Source: Roseateles_B sp041912595 (GTDB lineage: Bacteria; Pseudomonadota; Gammaproteobacteria; Burkholderiales; Burkholderiaceae_C). From it: DNA of 64,000 nt. Made by a program: the position numbers and the translations under genes. The notes below the pieces were generated by a model, which did no database searches, had not been told where the DNA came from, and worked only from the letters and a program-made list of their open reading frames with translations. Positions within the stretch are counted from its first letter, which is position 1, and each line of letters begins with the position of its first letter. This document shows, in pieces, positions 8,309-17,175 of this stretch. The DNA lies in assembly GCA_041912595.1 (NCBI GenBank), contig JAYRMR010000024.1, positions 10,910 to 74,909 on the forward strand, given 5' to 3'.

Positions 8309-8761
8309 ATGCAACGCACCTTGGCCGCCACCCTTGTCGGCACCTTCGCAGCCACCTTGCTGGCTGCCGCCCCCGCACTGGCCCAGACCTCCCCGGTCGG
8401 CCTGTGGAAGACGATCGACGACGACGGCAAGACCGAGAAGTCCCTGGTACGCATCAGCGAAAGCAACGGCGTGCTGGTGGGCAGCATCGAGAAGATCTTC
8501 GACCCCAAGCACCTGGACTCCAAGTGCGATCTCTGCAAGGACGATCGCAAGGACAAGCCGGTGACGGGCCTGCAGATCATCCGCGGCGTCAAGCAGGACG
8601 CCGACGACAAGGCGCTGTGGACCGGCGGCGAGATCCTGGATCCCAACAATGGCAAGACCTACCGGACCCGGCTGAAGCCGATCGAGGGCGGCAAGAAGCT
8701 GGAAATGCGTGGCTACGTCGGCTTCTTCTACCGCACCCAGGTCTGGGTCCGGGTCGAGTAA
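8309..8761 (+). CDS. DUF2147 secreted protein
   Basis: A 150-residue protein with a clean signal peptide (cut after ALAQ) and a DUF2147 domain: VGLWKTIDDDGKTEKS near the mature N-terminus, a CDLC pair, then GGEILDPNNGKTYR and a final MRGYVGFFYRTQVWVRV. The family is periplasmic, beta-rich and of unknown function. It is frequently found beside fatty-acid metabolism genes in betaproteobacteria, as here, between the acyl-CoA dehydrogenase and the multifunctional enzyme. Start 8309 is set by the signal peptide and an ACAGGAGA ribosome site. Confidence 0.88.
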   Translation: MQRTLAATLVGTFAATLLAAAPALAQTSPVGLWKTIDDDGKTEKSLVRISESNGVLVGSIEKIFDPKHLDSKCDLCKDDRKDKPVTGLQIIRGVKQDADDKALWTGGEILDPNNGKTYRTRLKPIEGGKKLEMRGYVGFFYRTQVWVRVE

Positions 8762-8823
8762 GGCCTCATGCGGGCGTGCTCAGGCGAGCGCGCCCATCCC
8801 TGAATTGAAAGAGGAGTAATTCC

Positions 8824-11220
8824 GTGAGTCGATTCCAAGTTCGCAAAGTCGCCGTCCTCGGCGCTGGCGTGATGGGCGCGCAGATCGCTGCACACCTGGT
8901 CAACGTCAAGGTGCCCGTGGTGCTGTTCGACCTGCCGGCCAAGGAAGGCCCGAAGAACGGCATCGTGACCAAGGCCGTCGACGGCCTGAAGAAGCTCAAG
9001 CCGTCGCCCCTGGGCGTGCCCGAAGACGCGGCACTGATCCAGCAGGCCAACTACGAAGAGCACCTGGACCTGCTCAAGGACTGCGACCTCATCATCGAGG
9101 CCATCGCCGAGCGCATGGACTGGAAGCTGGATCTGTACACCAAGATCGCTCCCTTCATCGCCCCGCACGCCATCGTCGCGTCCAACACCTCCGGCCTGAG
9201 CATCACCAAGCTCTCCGAAGTGCTGCCCGAAGAAATCAAGCCGCGCTTCTGCGGCATCCACTTCTTCAACCCGCCGCGCTACATGTACCTGGTGGAGCTG
9301 ATCAACACCCCGACGACCCGTCCGGAAGTGATCGACCAGCTCGAGGGCTTCGTGACCACCGCCGTGGGCAAGGGCGTCGTGCGCGCCAATGACACGCCCA
9401 ACTTCGTCGCCAACCGCGTCGGCATCGCCGGCATGATGGCCACGATGATCGAGGCCGAGAAGTTCGGTCTGTCGGTCGACGTGGTCGATGACCTGACCGG
9501 CAAGAAGCTGGGCCGCGCCAGCTCCGGCACATTCCGCACCGCCGACGTCGTGGGCCTGGACACCATGGCCCACGTCGTGAAGACGATGCAGGACAACCTG
9601 AAGGACGACCCCTTCTACTCGACCTACGCCACGCCCAAGGTGCTGGCCGGCCTGATCGAGAAGGGCGCCCTGGGCCAGAAGGCCGGCGGCGGTTTCTACA
9701 AGAAGGTGGGCAAGGACATCCAGCGCCTGGACTTCGCCACGGGTGAATACGTCGCCGGCGGCAAGAAGGCCGACGAGATCGTGGCCCGCATGCTGAAGAA
9801 GCCCGCGGCCGACCGCATCAAGCTGCTGCGCGAGTCCACCAACCCGCAGGCCCAGTTCCTGTGGTCCATCCTGCGTGACAGCTTCCACTACGTGGCCGTG
9901 CACCTGGCCACCGTGGCCGACACCGCCCGCGAAATCGACTTCGCCATGCGCTGGGGCTTCGGCAGCAGCCAAGGCCCGTTCGAGCTGTGGCAGGCCGCCG
10001 GCTGGACGCAGGTCGCCCAGTGGGTCAAGGAAGACATCGAGGCCGGCAAGACCCTGGCCAGCGCCCCGCTGCCCGCCTGGGTGTTCGAGGGCCCCGTGGC
10101 CGAGAACGGTGGCGTGCACAGCGCCAACGGTTCCTGGAGCGCCGCCGAAGGCAAGTTCAAGCCCCGCGCCAAGCTGCCGGTGTATGAGCGCCAGGCCTTC
10201 CCCGAGTCCCTGGTGGGCGAAGGCGCCGTCGAGCCCCTGAAGGCCGGCACGGAAGAGTTCAAGAACGAGGAAGTCCGCGTCTGGAGCCTGGACGGCGAAG
10301 TGCTGATCGCCTCGATCACCGCCAAGCTGCACCTGATCTCCCCGACCGTGACCGAGGGCCTGCTCAAGGCCGTCGAGATCGCCGAGGCCAAGTACAAGGG
10401 CCTGGTGATCTGGTCGCCGGACGACGTGTTCTCCGCCGGTGCCAACCTCGAGTCCCTGATGCCCGTCTTCATGACCAAGGGCGCCAAGGGCATCGCCCCG
10501 GAAGAGAAGAAGCTGCAGGACATGATGCTGCGCGTGCGCTACGCCCAAGTGCCGGTCGTCGCCGCGATGCGTGGCCTGGCCCTGGGCGGCGGCTGCGAGC
10601 TGGCCGTGCACTGCGCCCGCCGCGTGGCGCACATGGAGTCGTATGTCGGTCTGGTGGAAGTCGGCGTGGGTCTGATCCCCGGCGGCGGCGGCCTGACCTA
10701 CATCGCCCGCCGTGCCGCTGAAATGGCCGCGGCCGGCAACTCCGGTGTCGACCTCTTCGCCTTCCTGAAGGACGGCTTCACGACCGCCGCCACCGCCAAG
10801 GTCGCGACCTCGGCCGTGGAAGCCCGCAAGAACGGCTTCCTGCTGGACTCCGACGTGATCGTCCCGAACAAGGACGAGCTGCTGTTCGTGGCCAGCGCGC
10901 AGGTCAAGGCCCTGGCCGATTCCGGCTACCGCGCTCCGCTCAAGGCGCGCATCCCCGTGGCCGGCCGCTCGGGCATCGCCACCATCAAGGGCCAGCTCGC
11001 CAACATGCGTGACGGCGCCTTCATCAGCGACCACGACTACCTGCTGGCGAGCCTGATCGCCGACGTGGTCTGCGGTGGCGAAGTGGAAGCCGGCACCGTG
11101 GTCGACGAGGACTACCTGATGACCCTGGAGCGCAAGCACTTCTGCGCCCTGCTGGAGAACCCCAAGACGCAGGAACGCATCATGGGCATGCTGCAAACCG
11201 GCAAGCCGGTGCGCAACTGA
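8824..11220 (+). CDS. 3-hydroxyacyl-CoA dehydrogenase/enoyl-CoA hydratase fusion (FadN type)
   Basis: A 798-residue bifunctional beta-oxidation enzyme. Residues 1-190 are the NAD-binding domain (VLGAGVMGAQIA, the Rossmann glycine motif). The 3-hydroxyacyl-CoA dehydrogenase C-terminal domain follows, with the usual FVANRVG. Residues about 480-720 are a crotonase domain (FSAGANLESL, then RGLALGGGCELAVHC for the oxyanion hole). The dehydrogenase-first order is that of Bacillus FadN and is reversed compared with E. coli FadB. Start is GTG at 8824 after GAGGAG. The pathway partner is the thiolase two genes downstream. Confidence 0.93.
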   Translation: MSRFQVRKVAVLGAGVMGAQIAAHLVNVKVPVVLFDLPAKEGPKNGIVTKAVDGLKKLKPSPLGVPEDAALIQQANYEEHLDLLKDCDLIIEAIAERMDWKLDLYTKIAPFIAPHAIVASNTSGLSITKLSEVLPEEIKPRFCGIHFFNPPRYMYLVELINTPTTRPEVIDQLEGFVTTAVGKGVVRANDTPNFVANRVGIAGMMATMIEAEKFGLSVDVVDDLTGKKLGRASSGTFRTADVVGLDTMAHVVKTMQDNLKDDPFYSTYATPKVLAGLIEKGALGQKAGGGFYKKVGKDIQRLDFATGEYVAGGKKADEIVARMLKKPAADRIKLLRESTNPQAQFLWSILRDSFHYVAVHLATVADTAREIDFAMRWGFGSSQGPFELWQAAGWTQVAQWVKEDIEAGKTLASAPLPAWVFEGPVAENGGVHSANGSWSAAEGKFKPRAKLPVYERQAFPESLVGEGAVEPLKAGTEEFKNEEVRVWSLDGEVLIASITAKLHLISPTVTEGLLKAVEIAEAKYKGLVIWSPDDVFSAGANLESLMPVFMTKGAKGIAPEEKKLQDMMLRVRYAQVPVVAAMRGLALGGGCELAVHCARRVAHMESYVGLVEVGVGLIPGGGGLTYIARRAAEMAAAGNSGVDLFAFLKDGFTTAATAKVATSAVEARKNGFLLDSDVIVPNKDELLFVASAQVKALADSGYRAPLKARIPVAGRSGIATIKGQLANMRDGAFISDHDYLLASLIADVVCGGEVEAGTVVDEDYLMTLERKHFCALLENPKTQERIMGMLQTGKPVRN

Positions 11221-11272
11221 GTGAGGCTACTGCGCGAACGTCATGCGTCGTTGGGCGGTGCTCGGAATCCTC

Positions 11273-11289
11273 ACGTACCTCCAGTACGT
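11273..11289. repeat. Intergenic inverted repeat
   Basis: ACGTAC and GTACGT flank CTCCA, giving a 6-bp stem with a 5-nt loop between the fused beta-oxidation gene and the thioesterase. There is no T-run, so it is not a standard terminator. The surrounding 130 bp read like an intergenic repeat, being noncoding and less gene-like than either neighbour. Confidence 0.5.
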
Positions 11290-11371
11290 TCCGGTTCCTG
11301 CGCTCCGTCCGCCTAGCCTGACGTCCGCTCGCTACGCCCGGTAAAAGCCCGCAAGCCTTGTCCTTAGTCCT

Positions 11372-11881
11372 ATGACCACTGCCAACCGCCTCGCCCGCAC
11401 GCTGTCCAAGCTCGACGCGTTGCCCGCCGCCTTGCGCCCTCTGGCGCGCAATGCGGTGCTGCGCCGCGCGGTGCCCTTCACCGGCACCGCCAAGCTGGAC
11501 TTCGTGCAGCTGGACCGCGAGGTGGCGCAGATCGCCATCGCCAACCGCCGCCCGGTGCAGAACCACATCGGCGGCGTGCATGCCGCCGCGATGGGTCTGC
11601 TGGCCGAGACGGCCACGGGCATGGTGGTCGGCATGAACGTGCGCGATGACTGCCTGCCGCTGTGCAAGTCCATGCATGTGGACTTCAAGAAGCGCGCGAC
11701 CGGTGCCCTCCGGGCCCGGGCCGTGCTGACCGAGCCGCAGCGCCAGCTGATGCAGACCGAGCCCAAGGGCGAGGTGAGCGTGCAGGTGACGGTGACCGAC
11801 GAGGCCGGGCTGAACCCGGTGGAATGTGAATTTGTCTGGGCCTGGGTTCCCAAGAACGCCCCAGCGCCCGCCAAGAACTGA
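11372..11881 (+). CDS. DUF4442 / PaaI-type hotdog thioesterase
   Basis: A 169-residue single hotdog-fold protein. The segment NHIGGVHAAAMGLLAETATGM carries the long central helix of the hotdog, with the His-Gly-Ala pattern seen in DUF4442 thioesterases, followed by CKSMHVDFKKRATG and paired strands. It probably hydrolyses acyl-CoA or releases stalled intermediates of the beta-oxidation pathway encoded around it. It ends 12 bp before the thiolase start and should be co-translated with it. Confidence 0.8.
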   Translation: MTTANRLARTLSKLDALPAALRPLARNAVLRRAVPFTGTAKLDFVQLDREVAQIAIANRRPVQNHIGGVHAAAMGLLAETATGMVVGMNVRDDCLPLCKSMHVDFKKRATGALRARAVLTEPQRQLMQTEPKGEVSVQVTVTDEAGLNPVECEFVWAWVPKNAPAPAKN

Positions 11882-11893
11882 AAGGTTGAAATC

Positions 11894-13138
11894 ATGGCCA
11901 AGCAAGTGCAAGAAGCCTACATCTGCGCCGCCACGCGCCTGCCCATCGGCAAGTCGGGCCGCGGTTACTACCGGAACACCCGTCCGGACGAAATGCTGGT
12001 GCGCGCCATGCAGGCCGCCCTGGCTCAGGTGCCGACCCTGGATCCGGCCGCCATCGAAGACGCCATCGTGGGCTGCTCCTTCCCCGAAGGCGAGCAGGGC
12101 ATGAACATCGCCCGCGTCGGCGCCGTGCTGGCCGGCCTGCCCAACTCCGTGGGCGGCGTGACGGTCAACCGTTACTGCGCCTCGGGCATCACCGCCCTGC
12201 AGATGGCCGCCGACCGCATCCGCGTGGGCGAGGCCGAGGTGATGATCGCCGCCGGTGTCGAGTCCATGTCCATGGTCCCGATGGGCGGCAACAAGCCCTC
12301 GCTGTCCCCCGCCATCTTCGAGCGTGACGCCAACATCGGCATCGCCTACGGCATGGGCCTGACCGCCGAGAAGGTCGCCCAGCAGTGGAAGGTCAGCCGC
12401 GAGGACCAGGACGCCTTCGCGCTGGAATCCCACCGCCGCGCCCTGGCCGCCATCGAGGCCGGCCACTTCAAGGCCGAGATGACGCCCTTCGAGATCCTCG
12501 AGCGCGTGCCCAACCTGGCCACCGGCGAGATCACGCTGAAGAAGCGCCTCGTCGACATCGACGAAGGTCCCCGCAAGGACACCTCGCTGGAAGGCCTGGG
12601 CAAGCTCAAGCCCGTGTTCGCCGCCCCCAAGGACCCGACCGGCAAGGCCACGGGCATGGGCAGCGTCACCGCCGGCAACAGCTCGCAGACCTCGGACGGC
12701 GCCGGCGCGCTGATCGTGGCCTCGGAAGCCGCCGTCAAGCGCTTCGGCCTGACGCCGCTGGCCCGTTTCGTGTCCTTCACCGTGCGCGGCGTGCCGCCCG
12801 AGATCATGGGCATCGGCCCGATCGAGGCCATCCCCGCTGCGCTGAAGCTGGCCGGCATCACCGCCGCTGATCTGGACTGGGTCGAGCTGAACGAGGCCTT
12901 CGCCGCGCAATCCCTGGCCGTGCTGAACGACCTGGACAGCAAGGGCATCGTCCTGGACCGCGCCAAGGTCAACCCGAACGGCGGCGCCATCGCCCTGGGC
13001 CACCCGCTGGGCGCCACCGGTGCCATCCGCGCCGCCTCGGTCATCCACGGCCTGCGCCGCACGGGCGGCAAGTACGGCATGGTGACGATGTGCGTGGGCG
13101 CCGGCCAAGGTGCCGCCGGCATCCTGGAACGCGTCTGA
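11894..13138 (+). CDS. fadA: Acetyl-CoA C-acyltransferase (thiolase)
   Basis: A 414-residue thiolase that performs the last step of beta-oxidation, releasing acetyl-CoA. Catalytic residues are visible: nucleophilic Cys95 in VNRYCASG, the GGAIALGHPLGATGA loop with the active-site His, and the C-terminal CVGAGQGAAG with the second Cys. Full length for the family. It closes the beta-oxidation cluster, and a strong terminator follows 15 bp later. By family it could equally be named fadI. Confidence 0.94.
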   Translation: MAKQVQEAYICAATRLPIGKSGRGYYRNTRPDEMLVRAMQAALAQVPTLDPAAIEDAIVGCSFPEGEQGMNIARVGAVLAGLPNSVGGVTVNRYCASGITALQMAADRIRVGEAEVMIAAGVESMSMVPMGGNKPSLSPAIFERDANIGIAYGMGLTAEKVAQQWKVSREDQDAFALESHRRALAAIEAGHFKAEMTPFEILERVPNLATGEITLKKRLVDIDEGPRKDTSLEGLGKLKPVFAAPKDPTGKATGMGSVTAGNSSQTSDGAGALIVASEAAVKRFGLTPLARFVSFTVRGVPPEIMGIGPIEAIPAALKLAGITAADLDWVELNEAFAAQSLAVLNDLDSKGIVLDRAKVNPNGGAIALGHPLGATGAIRAASVIHGLRRTGGKYGMVTMCVGAGQGAAGILERV

Positions 13139-13152
13139 TCGACGTCTGAGCA

Positions 13153-13176
13153 ACGCGGCCTGCGGGCCGCGTTTTT
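13153..13176 (+). terminator. Intrinsic terminator after thiolase
   Basis: ACGCGGCC / GGCCGCGT form a perfect 8-bp stem around a TGCG loop, followed directly by a T-run. It ends the beta-oxidation operon. Confidence 0.9.
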
Positions 13177-13209
13177 CATTGCAGGTCCGCAACGAAGAGG
13201 AGCCCCGCC

Positions 13210-14067
13210 ATGCTGCACTTCCAGTCCCGTGACGGCTTTGCCTTGAGCGGCCATCTCTACGGCGATCCGGCCACGGCGAAGGCCGGCCTGCTGATCGCGC
13301 CCGCCATGGGCGTGGAGCAGCGCTACTACGCCGACTTCGCCCGCTGGATGGCGGCGCAGGGCTGGCTGGTGATGAGCTTCGACTACCGCGGCATGGGGGC
13401 CTCCCGCCCTGATGCGATGCGGCATTCGCTCAAGGGCCTGGACGCTGACATCCGCACCTGGGCCGAGCAGGACGCCGCCGCGGCGGTGGACGAGTTGTCC
13501 CGCCTGCTGGGCCCCGATCGCCCGCTGCACTGGCTGGGCCACAGCCTGGGCGGTCAGATCCTCGGGCTGTTGCCCAACCGCGAGCGCGTGGCGAAGGCCG
13601 TGACGGTCGGCAGTGGCAGCGGCTACTGGCGTCGCAACGCGGCTCAGCTCAAGCGCTATGTCTGGTGGCTGTGGTTCGTCGTGGTGCCGCTCGCACTGCC
13701 GCTGTTCGGCTACTTTCCCGGGCGCCGGCTGCGCAAGGTCGGTGACCTGCCGCGCGGCGTGATGGCCCAGTGGCGACGCTGGTGCCTGGACCGCCAGTAC
13801 ATGATGGGTGAGGGCGGCGAGGCACTGCGTCAGCGTTACGCCAGCCTGTCGACGCCCATGCTGTCGCTGTCCTTCACGGACGATGAATTCATGTCCCGCT
13901 ACAGCATCGAGCACCTGCACAGCTTCTATGCCGGCGCGCGGCCGGAGCTGCAGCACATCGCGCCCAAGGACATCGGCGAGCGCCGCATCGGTCACTTCGG
14001 CTTCTTCCGCCATCGGTTCGAGGACAAGCTCTGGCCGCGGGTGAGCCTGTGGCTGCAAGGAGCCTGA
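13210..14067 (+). CDS. Alpha/beta hydrolase
   Basis: A 285-residue serine hydrolase of the lysophospholipase/serine aminopeptidase type. The nucleophile elbow is GHSLGG (about residue 115), the oxyanion region lies near APAMGVEQRYY, and FDYRGMGAS marks the strand before. The C-terminal GHFGFF supplies the likely catalytic His. A hydrophobic Trp/Val-rich stretch at about 150-175 may bind membrane or lipid. Substrate unknown. AAGAGGAG precedes the ATG. The next gene starts 2 bp after its stop, so the two are one unit. Confidence 0.85.
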   Translation: MLHFQSRDGFALSGHLYGDPATAKAGLLIAPAMGVEQRYYADFARWMAAQGWLVMSFDYRGMGASRPDAMRHSLKGLDADIRTWAEQDAAAAVDELSRLLGPDRPLHWLGHSLGGQILGLLPNRERVAKAVTVGSGSGYWRRNAAQLKRYVWWLWFVVVPLALPLFGYFPGRRLRKVGDLPRGVMAQWRRWCLDRQYMMGEGGEALRQRYASLSTPMLSLSFTDDEFMSRYSIEHLHSFYAGARPELQHIAPKDIGERRIGHFGFFRHRFEDKLWPRVSLWLQGA

Positions 14068-14069
14068 GC

Positions 14070-14627
14070 ATGGACACAAGACCTGACCCCCAGGCCACCG
14101 AGCCGTCCCGCCGCCTGCTGCTGAGCGCGGCCCTGCTGTCGAGCACGGGGCTGTTGAGCGCCTGCGAGGGCAAGCTGCCCGAGGGCTTCCAGGCCTGGGC
14201 GGAGGTGCAGAAGGCCGTGCTGGAGCTGCGCTTCCATCCCCTGCGCCATGACGGCGCCTGGACCGTGCCGCAGCTGCTCGTCCACCTGGCCCAGAGCATC
14301 GAGTACTCGATGAGCGGCTATCCGCAGCCCAAGCCCGCCTGGTTCCAGGCCTCGCTCGGCAAGACGGCGTTCGCGCTGTTCGACGCCCGCGGCAAGATGA
14401 ACCACGACCGCGACGAGCCCATTCCCGGCGCGCCCGCGCTCGACGCCGAAGCCACGCTCAAGCAGGGCGTGCAGCGCCTGCTCGATGCCATGGACGCCTT
14501 CGCCACCTGGACCGGCCCGCTCAAGCCCCACTTCGCCTACGGCGCGCTGAGCAAGCCCGAGTACCAGCGCGCCCAACTCATGCACATCGCCCACCACTGG
14601 GAGCGCCTGCGGCCTGCCGCTGCCTGA
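14070..14627 (+). CDS. DUF1569 (DinB-like) protein
   Basis: A 185-residue protein. The N-terminal segment (RRLLLSAALLSSTGLLSAC) looks like a twin-arginine or lipoprotein signal with a lipobox ending at Cys. The body fits DUF1569, a four-helix DinB-like fold: WTVPQLLVHLAQSIEYSM early and HFAYGALSKPEYQRAQLMHIAHHWERL at the end, where His residues can bind a metal. Role unknown. The start 14070 follows CAAGGAGCC and is coupled to the upstream hydrolase. Confidence 0.8.
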   Translation: MDTRPDPQATEPSRRLLLSAALLSSTGLLSACEGKLPEGFQAWAEVQKAVLELRFHPLRHDGAWTVPQLLVHLAQSIEYSMSGYPQPKPAWFQASLGKTAFALFDARGKMNHDRDEPIPGAPALDAEATLKQGVQRLLDAMDAFATWTGPLKPHFAYGALSKPEYQRAQLMHIAHHWERLRPAAA

Positions 14628-14700
14628 GCTCCCGACGCGCCAGGGCCGCTCCGCCGCTCTGGCATCATCCGCCCCCAAGGAATTTGCCTGGAGAGAAGCC

Positions 14701-15465
14701 GTGACCATCAAGACCGCCACCGTCAACGGCGTGCTGACCCTCGAGATCGCACGCCCCGAGAAGAAGAATGCGCTGACCCGCGCGATGTACCAGGCCATGG
14801 CGGACGCCCTGATCGCCGCCAATGCCGACAAGGCCGTGCGCGCCGTGCTGATCCAGGGCCAGCCCCAGATCTTCACCTCGGGCAATGACATCGAGGATTT
14901 CATGGGCAGCCCGCCGCGGGACGAGGACGCCCCGGTGTTCCAGTTCATGCGCGCGCTGCTGGGCTGCGAGAAGCCCGTGATCGCCGCGGTGAACGGCGCC
15001 GCCATCGGCATCGGCACCACGCTGCTGCTGCACTGCGATTTCGTCTATGTGGCCGATGACGCCCGCCTGGCCATGCCCTTCGTGAGCCTGGGCCTGGTGC
15101 CGGAGTTCGGCTCCAGCCTGGTCGTGCCGCGCCTCATGGGCCATGTGAAGGCGGCCGAGAAGCTGCTGCTGGGCGACCCCTTCACCGGCTCGGATGCCGT
15201 GGAATGCGGCATCGCCAATGCCGTGCTGCCCGCCGGCGAGGTGGTCAACCAGGCCCGCCGCGTGGCCGAGCGCTTCAACAGCCTGGCCCCCAGCGCCGTG
15301 CGCGAGAGCAAGCGCCTGATGCGCCGCCACAGCCTCGAGCAGCTGCAGGAGACGATCCGGACGGAAGCCGAGATCTTCGGCGCCCGCCTGCGTTCGCCCG
15401 AGGCCACGGAGGCCTTCCAGGCCTTCTTCCAGAAGCGCCAGCCCGACTTCTCCAAGTTCGACTGA
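14701..15465 (+). CDS. Enoyl-CoA hydratase/isomerase
   Basis: A 254-residue crotonase-family enzyme. Motifs: FTSGNDIEDFMG for the CoA site, AAVNGAAIGIGTTLLLHCD for the oxyanion hole, and FVSLGLVPEFGSS, where the Glu is the usual catalytic acid/base. Start is GTG at 14701 after GGAGAG. It is a separate monofunctional enzyme next to the main beta-oxidation block, so it may serve unusual or unsaturated substrates. Its stop overlaps the next start by one base. Confidence 0.9.
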   Translation: MTIKTATVNGVLTLEIARPEKKNALTRAMYQAMADALIAANADKAVRAVLIQGQPQIFTSGNDIEDFMGSPPRDEDAPVFQFMRALLGCEKPVIAAVNGAAIGIGTTLLLHCDFVYVADDARLAMPFVSLGLVPEFGSSLVVPRLMGHVKAAEKLLLGDPFTGSDAVECGIANAVLPAGEVVNQARRVAERFNSLAPSAVRESKRLMRRHSLEQLQETIRTEAEIFGARLRSPEATEAFQAFFQKRQPDFSKFD

Positions 15466-16205
15466 TGCTCGGCGCAGCCAGGCTGCTGCTCGCGCCGGTG
15501 CTGCTGTGGCAGGGCCGGCAGGTGCGGCGGCGCGCGCTGAAGCTGCCCGAGGCCGCCGGCTCGCGCGCCGGGCAGGCGGGGCAGGGCGCGCTGATGCTGC
15601 GGCTGCTGATCGTGGGCGATTCCTCCGGCGCGGGCGTCGGGGCGCCGACGCAAGACCTGGCCCTCGCCGGGCGGCTGGCGGCGCACCTGGCCGAGGCCCT
15701 GGGCGGCCGCGTGCACTGGCAGCTGGTGGCCCGCACGGGCCATGACAGCGCCGACGCACGCCGCCACCTGGCCGAGGCCCCGCTGGAGCCGGCCGAGGTG
15801 CTGGTGACGGCGCTGGGGGTCAACGACGTGGTCGGCCAGCGCCGCGCGAGCCACTGCCTGCAGGACCTCGACGCCATCCACGCGATGGCCGCCGAGCGCT
15901 GCGGCGTGCGCTACAGCCTGCACAGCGCCGTGCCGCCCATGCACGCCTTCCCGCTGCTGCCCCAACCTCTGCGCTGGCTGCTCGGGGCGCAGTCGCAGCG
16001 CCTGAACCGGCGGCTTGCGCGCCACCTGATCGGCCGCCGCGACCGCGGTCTGCAGGCCTTGCCCGCTCATCTGCACGGCGCCGCCGCGGCGCAGCACATG
16101 GCCGAGGATGGCTTTCACCCCGGCCCGGTGGGCTACGAGGTCTGGGCGCAGGCCCTGGCCCAGCGCCTGGTGCGCGAGCGCCGGGTGTGGGCACCTGAGG
16201 CCTGA
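15465..16205 (+). CDS. SGNH/GDSL-type esterase
   Basis: A 246-residue SGNH hydrolase. Block I is LLIVGDSSGAGVGAP with the nucleophilic Ser, block III is GVND, and block V is DGFHPGPVGYEVWA with the Asp-x-x-His pair. The N-terminal 25 residues are hydrophobic and may anchor it in the membrane. The start overlaps the upstream enoyl-CoA hydratase stop (TGATG), which implies translational coupling. Probably an esterase or acyl-CoA thioesterase of TesA-like function. Confidence 0.85.
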   Translation: MLGAARLLLAPVLLWQGRQVRRRALKLPEAAGSRAGQAGQGALMLRLLIVGDSSGAGVGAPTQDLALAGRLAAHLAEALGGRVHWQLVARTGHDSADARRHLAEAPLEPAEVLVTALGVNDVVGQRRASHCLQDLDAIHAMAAERCGVRYSLHSAVPPMHAFPLLPQPLRWLLGAQSQRLNRRLARHLIGRRDRGLQALPAHLHGAAAAQHMAEDGFHPGPVGYEVWAQALAQRLVRERRVWAPEA

Positions 16206-16593
16206 CGTCGGCCCGTTGCTGCACGTGCCCGGGTGGGGCGTCTTGCCGACCGCTGTGCGCACGCGGGGCGGCCGCTGCCCTTGCTCCAGGATGCCCATCT
16301 CTTGATAATTGCTAACCCAGCCAGCCAGTGGCCGTCCCGCTTCTTCTGAAGCGCTCCAGGACACCACCTCTGCCAGCCAGCCGTCCAACTGCAAGGCATT
16401 CGCGGAACGCGCAATGCCCGTGACTTCCCCATGCTGGCCTGACCCATTCCTCCTGCCTGAATCTGGCCCCGCTCCCTGTCGTGGAGTCGGTCTCCTTTTC
16501 CATTGAACCGTGCCGCCGGGGTACATGCAGCATCGAGGCCGTGCGGCCGGTGCCTGCCTGACTCCCTTGCGTTGAACTTGCCCGCCGAGCGTT
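16206..16593. other. Intergenic region before the peptide export locus
   Basis: A 388-bp gap with an AT-richer patch near 16305-16320 (TTGATAATTGC) that could hold a promoter for the following cluster. Short plus-strand frames of 4-16 codons exist but none has a ribosome site worth reporting. A minus-strand open frame crosses the gap and continues antisense to the esterase, which argues that it is a shadow. Confidence 0.4.
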
Positions 16594-17175
16594 TTGGAAC
16601 CTGTTGCCTACCGTCCTGAAGCCGTGGCCCACCGGTCCGGTGCCACGGGCGATCTTCGCCTGACCCAGCCCTTGTCCCGGCGGTGGCTGCTGCTCATCGT
16701 GCTGCTCCCCTGGGGCGCATTGGCGGCGGTGCTGGTGGGGCTGCGGATCCCGGTGGCGCTGGAGTCGTCCGTGTACCAGTCCGGCCAGCTGGCGGACGGT
16801 CAGGGCGTCGTGGCCCTGCGGCTGCCTGTCGCCGAGGCCGGGGGCGTTGCGGTGGGCGATCTGGCCCGGATCGCGGGTGTCGAGGGCGGCACGCTTCGCA
16901 AGGTGGGCGAGGGGCGGGTGATCCACCGGGGCGCCGCCCAGCGCGGGAGCGGGGGGCACGCGGCCTGTGACGGGCTGGCCGAGGGAAAGGCGCTGGAAGA
17001 GACGCGGGAAGAGACGCGGGGAGAGGCGCAATGCGTCGTGATCGCCCTGATGGCGGGCCGTGTGCCGGGCGCCCCCTCGGGGTGCGCGGGTCACCGGCCC
17101 TGGCCGAAGCTCCGGGTGGAGATGCCGGGGCAGGCCATGAATGTCCTTGATCTGCTGAAGAGAAAGCTGCGATGA
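16594..17175 (+). CDS. Short HlyD-like periplasmic adaptor
   Basis: A protein of 193 residues or fewer. The N-terminus (LSRRWLLLIVLLPWGALAAVLVGL) looks like the inner-membrane anchor of HlyD/MFP adaptors. The C-terminal end (KLRVEMPGQAMNVLDLLKRKLR) resembles the last strand and tail of such adaptors. The long coiled-coil hairpin expected between them is missing, so the protein is about half the usual length. Start is unclear: TTG at 16594 or GTG at 16621. Its stop overlaps the next gene's ATG (ATGA), which supports real translation. It may be a minimal or degenerate partner of the C39 exporter downstream. Confidence 0.6.
   Translation: MEPVAYRPEAVAHRSGATGDLRLTQPLSRRWLLLIVLLPWGALAAVLVGLRIPVALESSVYQSGQLADGQGVVALRLPVAEAGGVAVGDLARIAGVEGGTLRKVGEGRVIHRGAAQRGSGGHAACDGLAEGKALEETREETRGEAQCVVIALMAGRVPGAPSGCAGHRPWPKLRVEMPGQAMNVLDLLKRKLR

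Noticed and set aside
6259..8655. A very long minus-strand open frame opposite the acyl-CoA dehydrogenase gene
   Set aside because: Gly/His/Ala/Val-rich translation with no family resemblance: it is the antisense shadow of a high-GC gene. Similar frames opposite the fused enzyme (8728-11196), the thiolase (11180-13192) and the TonB receptor (59188-62436) were rejected for the same reason.
15045..16526. A minus-strand open frame crossing the gap before the peptide locus
   Set aside because: Most of it is antisense to the esterase and enoyl-CoA hydratase, and the part in the gap lacks a ribosome site and protein-like composition.
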